64,000 nucleotides of DNA from Pleurodeles waltl (taxonomy: Eukaryota > Chordata > Amphibia > Caudata > Salamandridae), in the NCBI RefSeq assembly GCF_031143425.1, contig NC_090444.1, positions 1,353,094,323-1,353,158,322 on the forward strand, written 5' to 3'. The translations under genes were made by a program, and so were the position numbers. The notes beneath the pieces were generated by a model. That model was not told the origin of the DNA and did no database searches. It was given only the letters and a program-made list of their open reading frames with translations. This document shows, piece by piece, positions 31,053-41,475 of the stretch. Within the stretch, counting starts at the first letter, position 1; each line of letters starts with the position of its first letter.

Positions 31053-32252
31053 TGTCAAAGCCCAGCTCACCTGAGTTCTTGTTCAGTTCTGATGGAGGTT
31101 GAAGACAATCCGACCCCACCCTGAAACTGCTTGTTCCAGCACACTAGTTTTTAAAACAGTGCACTAAGAACAGAAGCTCAAGGGAAGGGGGGAAGTGGAT
31201 AAAATAAAAAAAAAGAGACAACACCGTTCTTGCGTTTCCACTGTTGAAGTGCTGCACAAATCTGCGGCCCTTTCTGACTTCTGTAGAAACTGGTGCCTCT
31301 TGGATCCTGGTCTCTAGTTTCCAGGTTTGGAATGTGTTACTGCTCTGGGATGTTTTTTCAATTACTGTAAAGCTTTTTTCCCATATTTCCAGAATCTTTT
31401 ATAAAACAAATACTGTACTTTTACATCAAAATACAGCATGTAATTTGTGCAAGTCCTTGATTTACTGTTTGCCTTGCTGTTAATGGTTTCCACTGTTCGA
31501 TTCTTAAAAGTTCCATGAGAAAAAACAATGTTTGCTTCACAAAGTTCTGCAAAATATTCTTGTAACAAAGAGTTTGAATCACAATGTTCGTGGAAGGTAT
31601 TTCGTTTCAAATTGTCTATACAGGAATCCAGAAATTGTTGTCAAAGTTCTTTCAGGTAATAAAAGGTTTTGCACTTACTTGTTGCTGGCAAGAGATACTG
31701 ATCAGTCTAACCTTGTCTTCTTTCTCTTTTGCAGGTTACTCATAGGAGAGAGGCTGAAGCAAGGAGGAACCGGAAACCGGAAGAAGGAAGAGCCAGAAGC
31801 TGCGCCCATTGAAGTCGATGAAAGTATGTAAAGAGCAAGAGTGCCAGCGCCGAGGGATCTGGTCTCAGGTAAGCGGGAGGTAGACGAGCACAAGCACTGG
31901 GTGAGGCTCGGGGGATGCCTTTTATAGACAGGGCTGGGTGTGGTTTGAAGGGCTGGGTGTGGTCCTCACATGCTGCACATGTTCTTAAAAGGTGTGCAAA
32001 GTTTCAGTTATTATGCAAATGAGTTGGATTAACACAAGGCCTAGGGAGGAGTATTTTAAAGAAGCCTTGGTAAAAGCAAGGCCCAATGTGTAAACAAAAC
32101 AGCACATTAAACAACATACACAGAAGCCTAGGGGGGGGGGGAAGGTGAGATAACAAGAAAGGCTTTCAATAGTAAGTTTAAAAGGGAGCTATTACAGAAC
32201 CCACTAGTGCAGTGAGAGGGGACATGCTCTTTGCTTTGTACAAACCCTAACA
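31053..32252 (-). repeat. 5' LTR of the gypsy element (1200 bp)
   Basis: Minus-strand start TGTTAGGGTTTG, end GGGCTTTGACA. It carries the promoter; see the TATA box at 31918-31926. Nearly identical to 25321-26518. Confidence 0.93.
31918..31926 (-). promoter_or_regulatory. TATA box of the gypsy LTR promoter
   Basis: TATAAAAGG on the minus strand. The likely initiation A at 31898 lies 28 nt downstream. The same box occurs in the 3' LTR near 26186-26195. Confidence 0.7.
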
Positions 32253-32257
32253 GTGCT

Positions 32258-33552
32258 CTCATCATGAATTTTAGTGAGCAGGCATACATCATGCCTATCC
32301 AAGAACTTCACTATGAGAAGTTCGTTGGAATGCAACGCACTACTCTGGGATTTCTGGAGCTTCTTGCAAACAAGCTCCTGCGGGAATCCTTTGCTATTAC
32401 AATGAACTGTACCTCAGGACACAGTGCCAGCTTTGTAGAGCTCACTGAACAGCTCTACTCCTGTATAGAAATGAAATACATAAAGTTTATAACCTTTGTG
32501 AAGGAGTGGCTGGACAAATTCCCATATAATCCTACCTGTGACCCTTACTTCAGGAGGGCAACCTACAGGGTTTAGGGTAGAGTCCTTTCCTGTATACACT
32601 GTCAAACTGTACACATAGCCAGAAGAGCACTCACACAGCATGTACAGCTTAATGCCATAGCAAGCTCTTTTGCTCGCAATGTACTGTCTAGACAGAAGCC
32701 GTCCTTTGTACAGGATCAAGGACTCATCGACTGCTATATTCTTTCCAGGAGTATAAATCTCTGGAAACCTGGCAGACAAATGTTCCACGACAGGCTGAAT
32801 TTTGAACAACCGGTCATAGTCTGGATGGTCCCAGGGCAATGCAGCAGAATTGTAATTGAAGTGCAGCATGTGGTGCAGTAGCAAAAAACGATCTCTGCTC
32901 ATGTATGGTGCAAAGATGGGAGTTACCCAAACCATGCAAGTCGTCTAGTAGGACTGCAAAGTGTGTTTCTGCACTAACTCCATTTTGAGCGCAAGGGCCA
33001 AAAATATATTCAACTCCACCAGAGAAGTGGGAGTCCACTGGTATGCCCTAGAACGGAGCGCTAGAGTGGTTCCATGCTCCCTCAGAAATTGGTCTGCACG
33101 CAAATTTGTTTGCTGCTCAATTTCCTGAAGGAACTCAACATCTAAAAGTAGATGGATGTAGTTGACTGGCAAAAAGTTAACCGTGTCGACTTTACATCCA
33201 GCATCAACAATAAAAAGTGACATTTGGGGCTGAAATAAATTGGATGGCTTCCAAGAGAGCACTCTCTCTGTGTTTGCTGCTGCACCCACCTGGTCTCTGG
33301 GTTGGGCTAACCTGCTGTTGTCCCACTGCACAGACTGTGTTTGTGAAAGGACAGCAGGACTGTCATCATCGTCTCCCTCAGAATCACTGGAAGAGGTGTC
33401 GTCGGATGGGACTCCGCCAAGTGAAAAATCACTCCCAGATTCTGACCCATTGTCCTCTCCCTCAGATGCTGTCTCAGTCTTTATACCACCTTAGAGCTAT
33501 CCTCCATAACTTGAGCTAGGGCTTGAGCAGCAGTCATCCAACGGGATGCCAT
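32258..33552 (-). pseudogene. piggyBac-like transposase, N-terminal and catalytic part
   Basis: A start (MASRWMTAAQALAQVMEDSS) at 33552 leads, after a frameshift near 33490, into an acidic stretch (DSEGDDDDSP) and then the DDE_Tnp_1_7-type core. That core has RADQFLREHG, then TPIFAPYMSRDRFLLLHHML, then a first catalytic Asp in KNIAVDESLILYKGRL and a second in LTVYTGKDS. Two in-frame stops interrupt it: TAG near 32945 and TGA near 32414. Homology continues (KGFPQELVCKKLQK, then LLTKIHDES) up to the gypsy insertion at 32257, and the rest is at 24711-25320. The family is certain from residue patterns. No TIR or TTAA ends were located. Confidence 0.85.
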
Positions 33553-34061
33553 CTCTGCTACCGGCTAAACTGTTACTCTAAAGTACTAGCCTATGTAGAG
33601 GTCAGATAGAGTCACAAAATTGCTTGTGGGTGTGTGTGATTTGTCCAACAGTAAATGTCCCCAACTTACCTTTGCTTTTTCTCTGATTCATCAGGTTCTC
33701 TGAAAACACTGAAAAAAACAAAAAATATACACCATTACTTCACCTTACCACATACCCATCATCACAGCCTTTAGTGCTGGTGGCACCCAGTGCAACAGTC
33801 ATTTTTGGTGCTCTGCCTCCCATGACCTCCTGTTCTAATTCCCTCAGTACCACCCAGCAAAAGTGGCGCTCATATCTCCATAGCCCCCCTCCACGTACAT
33901 TTCATTTGTTTTAAAGCACAGGTAAAGCCTAGCTTTACTAATTCACCCAGCTAAATACATGCATATCCTTTGCAGTAGGCATATAAACCATCTACGCTAC
34001 TTTATGGTGTTAAAACTGCTACTAGACAAAAGACAGATCTATTTCTATATAAAAATAATCT
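33553..34061. other. Unassigned DNA upstream of the piggyBac pseudogene
   Basis: Presumably includes the 5' untranslated part and TIR of the piggyBac element, but I could not locate its TTAA-flanked end. Confidence 0.35.
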
Positions 34062-34067
34062 ATCTCT

Positions 34068-34142
<75 letters not shown>
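34062..34142. repeat. Compound (CT)n-(TA)n microsatellite
   Basis: CT dinucleotides run to about 34100, then TA dinucleotides to 34142. A second TA tract is at 34518-34580. Apparent ORFs such as YIYIYI or RERERE here are artefacts. Confidence 0.95.
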
Positions 34143-34145
<3 letters not shown>

Positions 34146-34253
34146 TTTTACATATATGTGGTTTTCCTGGGGGCCGATCATCGCTCCTGTAAAGCAACAC
34201 ATGTAAAGAAGTGATATATTTATTTTTATATGTATATATACATTTCTATAGAG

Positions 34254-34490
34254 CAGTGGTTCCCAACCTTTTGATTTCTGTGGACCCCCACTTTAACATT
34301 AATGGAACATAGGGACCCCCACTCAATCATCATTAGAATTCGGGGACCCCCGCCTGAGTCATTACTGGAAGCTGGGGACCTAATTTGTCAATATTAATTA
34401 ATATTTTTTAATTTTCTAGGCTCTCGCGGACCCCCTGAGAAGGCTTCGCGGACCCCTAAGGGTCCCCGGACCACAGGTTGGGAACCACTG
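34254..34490. mobile_element. hAT-type miniature element (237 bp)
   Basis: Ends CAGTGGTTCCCAACCTTTT and AGGTTGGGAACCACTG, with a perfect 8-bp target duplication CTATAGAG at 34246-34253 and 34491-34498. Both features are diagnostic of hAT elements. The interior has repeated GGGACCCCC blocks and no coding capacity. Longer or partial relatives lie at 57879-58450 and 35590-35760. Confidence 0.93.
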
Positions 34491-34508
34491 CTATAGAGAT
34501 TTGTCTCT

Positions 34509-34517
<9 letters not shown>

Positions 34518-34560
<43 letters not shown>

Positions 34561-34580
34561 ATATATATACATATATCTAT
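34518..34580. repeat. (TA)n microsatellite
   Basis: Alternating TA interrupted by TTTA and CA. It sits just right of the hAT element, which therefore inserted into or beside an AT-rich simple repeat. Confidence 0.9.
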
Positions 34581-34679
34581 ATGTATATAGAGGGAGACTG
34601 ACTCTCTACATCACTTCTTTTTTTTATACATGTGTGCTTTCCCTGGGGCCGATTGTGACCCCATGGCAAAGCACACATG

Positions 34680-35105
34680 TATAAAACAAGCATTTGCAAT
34701 GCAATGGGTCTTGTGTTTGCTTGAGTTAAAGGTATTAGCGTCGTAAACTCCTAACTGGACTTTTCTTGCCATATAAACTGAAAAGTAAAATAGTTTCACA
34801 TAATCGAGCCAACGGCCGCTATTAACACAAAGCACACACACAAAAGGAAACAGAAGTTTGCTGGCAGTAAAACGTATCAGCAAAAGTGCAATTATCCAGG
34901 TAACCGGCAAAAGTGCAATTATCCATATAACCGGCAAAAGTGCAAAAATCCATTTATCTATACATGCCTTTCACTAATTAAATCAAGCTAATTTTAAAAG
35001 GCAAGCCCACGAACCAACCAAACTGATGGGCTTGACATGGGCGTGGTTAAAATCCCACAGACATATTACACCAGGGATAGAGCGCTTTGCGTTCAACCCT
35101 AAAAG
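34680..35105 (-). repeat. Dispersed repeat family A, copy 3 (inverted)
   Basis: Reverse complement of the family described at 2210-2822. Includes the 27-bp tandem units (GTGCAATTATCC-type, three copies, 34885-34950) and ends near GCGCTTTGCGTTCAACCC. Confidence 0.65.
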
Positions 35106-35589
35106 TGTCCCCATAAGGCTGACCCCAACATTTTCATTTAAAAAAAATATTCTTGGGGGGCACGATCACCCCCACCCCAGGGAATTTTTTTTTTTTAATT
35201 ATGAAATTTTGCCCCCCCCCCCCCCCCAGGGTCGGCCCGTGTTTTTGGGGGGCATCCTACTTACACGGAGATAACCCCTCCAAGCAAGATCCCTGGTGCC
35301 TAGGGCTATTTCCCGGCCATGGATCGCAGCCCTGCTGTGATACACAACCAGGAAATGGTGTTAGGAAGGCATAGATGGAAGGGGAGACTCTCCCCTTTCC
35401 ATAAATGCCTCCCTGGTATCTGGGGAGGCCGTTGTGGCCTTTTTTCCCCTACTGGAGTGGGTAGAGGACACTCACCTGTTCCTCGATTCTCCAGTGGGGA
35501 AAAGTGTGACATCAGCGAGTTACAGAGGGTAGTTGGGTGTTAGGGAGGGACGCGGACGTTCTTCTGCATCTCCTGGGGTAATAAAAAAA
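35106..35589. other. Unassigned DNA with homopolymer tracts
   Basis: Contains a T run near 35189-35201 and a C run at about 35213-35227. No gene or named repeat seen. Confidence 0.45.
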
Positions 35590-35760
35590 ATAAGGAAGCA
35601 ACAATGAGCATTTGAAAACGTTTTCTATATTCAGGTCCAAAGCATAGAAACTGATTAGGATGGGAGTCCCCAGCTTCCGAATAAAGACGCAGTGGGTTTG
35701 TTGAGATTCCAGTAATGATTCAGTGGGGGTCCACAAAAGTCAAAAGGATAAGGATCACTG
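35590..35760 (-). mobile_element. hAT-type element fragment
   Basis: Read on the minus strand from 35760 it begins CAGTGATCCTTATCCTTTTG and continues TGTGGACCCCCACTGAATCA, matching the 5' part of the hAT elements at 34254 and 57879. The other end is missing. Confidence 0.65.
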
Positions 35761-38040
35761 GTCTACACAATCAAGCACTTCAGGGAAATGTGTTACTACA
35801 TAAAATTGTATTTTGGTACTTTCTAACTCTGCAAGGGCACTAGGGAAATCAATGTGTTTATTAATTTTAGAAGGCATTGGCTTTCGAAAATTACAGAAAA
35901 CCCTACATAAACCACTTTGAGAAATGCCACCTGTAGTTACTGTTGAAGTTTTTTCTTAAATGCAAATTTGGGTGACAAATTACTTGTGCAAATTGTTCGT
36001 TTTAATGATGCATATGGTTGTAACTGATGAACTAATGAAAATGCACTTGAAATAATTCAATTAGGTTGGTTAGATGTGTGATTAATACTGTTATATATTG
36101 ATGGCACATTTTCATGCAAGACTTCTTTTTATTAGAATGAATGAAGTTTCTGATGTTTTTCTCATTGTAATCCTGCTCATTCCCCCTACCAATCAAGGAG
36201 GTGCTGAAAATCTTCTGCCCTCTCAGGTTCAGTGGAGCACATAGTCAGGCCCAGACTGGAAAACCAAAGCCCCCATACAGTGTATAGTTAGTGCAGTGAG
36301 CGAGCCTGACCACTACAATGAGGGTTTGGGAGTGTTCTTCCCGCAAGACAATTTGGGCAAAATGGTGGATTCTGCAACCCATTTCTGATTATAAATTCAA
36401 TTTCATTAACTTTTAAAGCATGGTAAATGATTACCTTACAGTCCACGAGGATTCAACAATCTTTATTGGGGCTCTTCAGTGATTCCCTCACTATCACCAT
36501 CCAATAGTGCCTCTTAGCTCTCCATAGTCCCTCTCTCACATGTATTTAATTTGTTTTATAGTGCCTCTCCTACAGGTGTAGGTTGCCACAAAAATTTACA
36601 TCCCACACAAATACAGAGGCAGTCAATCCTTTGTATGTAAATTAGCGTATAGGAAATGTTACATATGACAAAAGGACTACAATGTGTAGGATTCATGCCA
36701 TCCATACTGATAGGTATTGTTTAACAGTATTTGGTCTGGAGAAGCAGAAATCAAGGACAGAAGTTAGAGCTGGCTTTACTAAGAATCTATTTCTAACTAA
36801 ACCCCTTCTTCAGAAATATTATGATAATGAAAGACTTAGAATAAAACTTAATTTTCTTAACTTTACAAAGTAGTTTGCATACTGCTCTTTGCTGACACTT
36901 CATTACTCACTCTGCTAGGTTATTGATGTACTTTATGAACTGCACAGTAACAAAAGTGTCTCTGTGACAAGAAAGTAACCCACTGAGCTTTGCACATAAA
37001 TACTGTTCTGTGATATGCATGGTTCTCATCCTATGCAGCAGGCATATTATCCATCTAAGCTACCTTAGGTGATTTAAAACTGCCACTAGACAAAACTTCA
37101 ATCTCTCTCCAGGAGGAACATAAATCACCATATTTATCTCAACACATTTATTGTTGCAAGGAATTCTGTAGCAGGTGCTTTAAAAATGCTTCACTGCTCC
37201 AAAAAGTGGCCCCCAGTATCAAAACTGTCCACCCTACTCTTCCAACCTCTGAGGGAAATGTCCGATGCTTGATATGGACAGTTCAGCCTTGTTCAAAGTC
37301 CTATGACGTGAATGTTAATTGTCCTTAAAAAGCGTGTATTGTGAATGCAACTTTCCATCGTGTACTTTAAATATCATTTTGAAGGGTTTACAAAGTTCTG
37401 ATATTGGCCTGCAGAAGAACATAGTTCTATGAGCTTTTGTTTGAGAAATGTTTCATATTGTGTTGTGTTTCTCCAGAGTGCGGTTGCTGAGGAGGCAAGC
37501 AGAAGATTTTCTTTTACTTTAAGAAATGGGTTAGTGCTAAGAGTTTTAATTATTACAGAGCTGCTTTTGATTTGCCAGTACGATCTAACCATGATCATAT
37601 CATGCTGAGTCTTCAGTTTTGCTAATTATTTGTGCATCTAATGTTGAAAAAAAAAACTACTTTTGAAGGTTGAGGCTGACTTTTCATTTTCCTCCTGAGA
37701 CTCTGTATGATTATTTTGAGACTTTCATCTCCTCCCTCATACTACTGTCAGTACTTGTTATGGGTTTGACACTAATAATCTGGAGAGATTTAACTGCTTC
37801 AATAGGAAATGTCACTGTGATTTTATGTGTTCTGTGTCTGGGCCTTCATGGCAAACTATGCATTTCTATGTATCGTTTATTTTAACAATTCTGTAATAAA
37901 TATTTAAACATATTTTTTGATCTAAAACTCAGTAACTGAGTAGTCCCAGAATCTATTTGGATTTATTCTGCTAATTAATGGGCATAATGTTGAGGAGGGT
38001 GGTGTCTCCTTCAGGTAGTTCAACAGAGAAAGATTGCCTC
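35761..38040. other. Unassigned DNA
   Basis: No supported feature. Open stretches such as 37374-37598 (minus) and 37670-37885 (plus) are short and lack recognisable motifs. Confidence 0.5.
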
Positions 38041-38250
38041 AGGTAAAGATTATGGTGTATAAATGTTGGAGTGCAGTAAATTATTGGGGTTCATCTTCCA
38101 CAAATCCACATGTGCAGGTGTTGCTACACATAGGGTAAATGTATTTAATAAAGGGTCCAGATCATTACTCAAACTAAGAATAACCTCTTTGATAAACCTG
38201 TATCTTGCATATACCTCCACAGTTTGATTAAACAGGCCCACTACCTGAAT
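38041..38250 (-). mobile_element. LINE fragment related to the neighbouring LINE
   Basis: The minus-strand frame includes KEVILSLSNDLDPLLNTFTL, which resembles FILVKSVSSMDPLLNIDMP in the LINE at 38325-39337. It is probably a second, more decayed copy of the same region. Confidence 0.45.
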
Positions 38251-38324
38251 ATCCTTTCTCTCCTCTTAGTTCTCATTTGTTGAGCTCCCAAAATGTGTAT
38301 TTTCCTCAGTAAAGCCCAGAGTGC

Positions 38325-39337
38325 AGTCAGTCAGTCAGTAAAACTTTATTCGATTTTTCCAATTTTTCAAAACAAAATGATAAAAGCAAATATACAAATC
38401 TGCATATTCTAAAAACATTGTCTGTGAACATTTAAGAATTATACTCCCACAGTGGATAAAACAGAATATGATATGGTAAGGCCTAAAATATTTCAATCTC
38501 AAGATACCAGAAAGGAACCAAGATAAGAAGAAACATACATCAGGCATGGGTAAAACTTGTAGAGCAATAGCACTGGTCTCCATTGGTTTAAATTAATAGG
38601 TAACAGGAGAGGCTGTATATATTTGTGACATCGTTTTCTGAGCTTTGGAGAAATCATAACAACATGCAAGGTGTCAGGAACAGATACATTATCACAAATG
38701 CAAACAGGGAGTTCAAAGTCTTTAGCCAACCAATGTTGAAAAACATAAGTTGTGGTCAGCAACCTATGATGGTCACTGGGCATGTCAATATTCAATAAAG
38801 GGTCCATGCTACTCACAGATTTAACCAGAATAAAGTAGCACATAGAGCACTTAGGCAAAGCAAGAGTTTCATGCTCCACCTCCACCTTAGAGAAAAAGGC
38901 TTGCTTCACCAAGGCAATATCCGCTTTGACAATACGACCAGGTTAGTAAAAAAGTTCTGGTCTCAATAGGTCTCTCATATTGCACAATATATAATGCAAC
39001 CAAAGGGTATGCAACATACCGTCCAGTTCCATACACTCAAATAATATTAGGTTGTAGCAAGAGATGCAGAGGATCAAAATCTGAAATGCATTCCATACCC
39101 AGCTCTTCTTATACAGTCTCTTAGGGTATACTTTGCGGAATATTTACAAGTCCTCTTAAAAACTTGTTTTCCACAATCTGAATGGATGCAATGGGCAAAT
39201 AGTTCCAGATCTCACAGCCAAAACTAGCTATGGGTATACTTTTAGCTTTAAGGATATCCAATACTGCCTTTATATGTCTGCTTCCCAGCCATTGTGAGAA
39301 ATCACCAATGCTGTGAGTATCCCTTTTAAAGGACATA
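38325..39337 (-). mobile_element. Non-LTR retrotransposon 3' end with ORF2 C-terminus
   Basis: Minus-strand open pieces (39336-39121 and 38912-38499) encode SIPIASFGCEIWNYLPIASI and VENKFLRGLVNIPQSIP, a pattern seen at the C-terminus of LINE ORF2 proteins, then a long divergent tail. The 3' end is an AATAAAG-type stretch running into a short CTGA tandem repeat (minus strand; TCAGTCAGTCAG at 38327-38338), as in LINEs that end in simple repeats. The frame is broken by stops. The 5' side stops abruptly at the left TIR of Harbinger copy 2. Confidence 0.6.
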
Positions 39338-40154
39338 GGCCCTCATTACAACCCTGGCGGTCGGTGAGAAAGTGGCTGTAATACCGCCAACATGCTGGTG
39401 GTAATTACTGCCACATTATGACAAAGGGTGGTGACAACTCCCATAGACAGCCACTTTACCAAACCGACCGCCAGGGCGGAAACAACAGCCACTACAGCGG
39501 TAGCTGCCTACAGCCAGGCAGAAGTTAATGTTTTGCCCACTGTATTAAGACAACCCAATCCACCACCTTTTCCGGGGCGGTACCAACAACATCAACAGCC
39601 TGACGGAAACACTGCACAGAAATGAAAGGACTCACCATTGGAGACACAGGGAAGAACCACGCCGCCATGGAGCCTGAACTTCAGATCTTCCCAATGATTT
39701 TCTACGTCCTGCTCCACCACGAACACCAACGACGGCGAAGACGACCACGGTGAGTACAGCCACCTAGCACACAGGGGAGGGGGGAGGAAAAAGAGAGTGA
39801 CACACACACGCAACACATACACCCCCAACACCATACACACAATCAGATACAGTAATAAAACATATTTACCCCGTACCCCTCAGGAATAACGCAAGGACTA
39901 CAGGGATAGATGAAAGTGAGTGTAATAATATAAATACAGTAGAAATACGAAAATACAATCTAATGGTATATACATATGTACAGTTCAAGGGACACTGCCC
40001 TGTCTTCAATGTGCGTGGGCCACAGGGCCACATGACAAAGTCCATGGCTGCACTTGTCTCCTGCAGCAACACAGAGAAAACACTGCAGGGGCATCATTTG
40101 GAAAATAGGCAGGCACCTCAGGGGGATGGGGAATGGGGGGCACCTCAGCCGGCA

Positions 40155-40905
40155 GATGGTACAACACCACTGGTCCTGGAGGGGGCAACATGCCCTGTGT
40201 TTGGTTCTGAGGATTGCAAGGCCACAGTCTCTCAAGTGGGTGACTTGCCCACTGGCTGTGGAGGGGGCAACATGCCCTGTGCTTGGTCCTGGGGAGTGCA
40301 AGGCCACAGTTTCTCAAGTGGGTGACTTGCCCACATGCTCTGGAGGGGGCAACATGCCCTGTGCTTGGTCTTGAGGAGTGCAAGGCCACAGTTTCTCAAG
40401 TAGATGACTTGCCTACATGCTCTGGAGGGGGCTACATGCCCTGTGCTTGGTCCTGGGTAGTGCAAGGCCACAGTCTCTCAAGTGTATGATTTATCCACTG
40501 GTTCTGGAGGGGGCATCGTGCCATGTGCTCCTGTTCCTTGGAGGATGGGGTGAGTGGGTGCCATACCCACTGGGTCTGGAGGGGGCATCGGCCATACCCA
40601 CTGGTTCTGGAGGGGGCATCATGCCCTGTGCTTCAGATCCTGGGGAGGATGGGGTGAGTGGATGCCATACCCACTGGTTCTGGAGGTGGCATTGTGCCTA
40701 GTGCTCCTGTTCCTGGGGAGGATGGTGTGAGTGGGTGCCATACCCACTGGTTCTGGAGGGGGCATCATGCCCTGTGCTCTTGTTACTGGGGAGGATGGGA
40801 TTAGTGAGTGCTATACCCACTGGCTCTGGAGGGGGCATCATGCCCAGATCCTGGGGAGTGCAAGGTCACAGTCTCTCAGCTGGGTGTCATTCCCACAGGA
40901 TTTAC
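40155..40905. repeat. Tandem array, about 62-85-bp units, roughly ten copies
   Basis: Units share TGGAGGGGGCAACATGCCCT (or GGGGGCATCATGCCCTGTG), followed by TCCTGGGGAGTGCAAGGCCA in the first half or GGGAGGATGGGGTGAGTGGG in the second half. It occupies the same place as the 63-bp and 70-bp arrays of copy 1 but differs in unit and number. Confidence 0.85.
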
Positions 40906-41029
40906 AGGGGGCAGGCCGCACAACAGCCCATGGAGGCAGGACTACATACCGTCCACCAGCGGTGACGGCTGCTCAGTGGTGGTGCTGCTGATGCTGCTGC
41001 TGGTGGTGGGTGGAGGCACCAGCCTATCC

Positions 41030-41215
41030 CCCTGCAGCCTCGAACGGCTGCCTATTGGTGGTGGTGGTGGTGCTGCTGTTGCTGCTGGTGGTGGGGGGAG
41101 GCTCCAGCCCATCCCCTGCAGCCTTCAACGGCTGCTCACTGGTGGTGGTGGTGCTGCTACTGCTGCTGGTAGTGGGGGGAGGCTCCAGCCCATCCCCTGC
41201 AGCCTCAGATGGCTG
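41030..41215. repeat. Tandem repeat, about 66-75-bp unit, three copies
   Basis: Runs of GGTGGTGGTGCTGCT with GGCTCCAGCCCATCCCCTGC repeated three times. It lies between the intron array and the coding 33-bp repeat of SANT-like gene 1, copy 2. Confidence 0.8.
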
Positions 41216-41259
41216 TACAACCATGGTTGGAGTCTCTGCACCAGGCCCCTTGTCCTTCC

Positions 41260-41475
41260 TGCCTGCTGGTGCAGGCCCCTTGCCCTTCCTGGCAGCCGCT
41301 GGGGATCACTCCTTGCTCTTCTTGGCAGCAGCTGGGGATGGCTCCTTGCTCTTCTTGGCAGCAGCTAGGGATGGCTTCTTAAACTTCTTTGCAGCAGCTG
41401 GGGATGGCTCCATGCCCTTCAAGGCAGCACTTGGGGCAGGTTCTTTGCCCTTCCTGGTAGCAGCTGAGGATGGCT
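41260..41475 (-). repeat. 33-bp coding minisatellite in SANT-like gene 1 tail
   Basis: Units like GGCAGCAGCTGGGGATGGCT plus CCTTGCTCTTCTT repeat about six times in register with the reading frame, giving 11-residue steps. Confidence 0.8.

Larger units (their letters stand above)
25321..32252 (-). mobile_element. Ty3/gypsy chromodomain LTR retrotransposon, near-intact (6932 bp)
   Basis: Two LTRs (25321-26518 and 31053-32252) flank intact gag and pol on the minus strand. The target duplication GTGCT (25316-25320 and 32253-32257) is a perfect 5 bp. The LTRs differ by about 13 substitutions plus a G-run indel by my manual count, near 1 percent, so the insertion is young. It split a piggyBac transposase pseudogene. 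The polypurine tract GAGGGGGGGCAAC adjoins the 3' LTR. Domain order Gag-PR-RT-RNaseH-INT-chromodomain makes it a chromovirus-type element. Confidence 0.95.

Noticed and set aside
33959..34202. Open frames with YIYIYI or RERERE runs
   Set aside because: Translations of CT and TA microsatellites.
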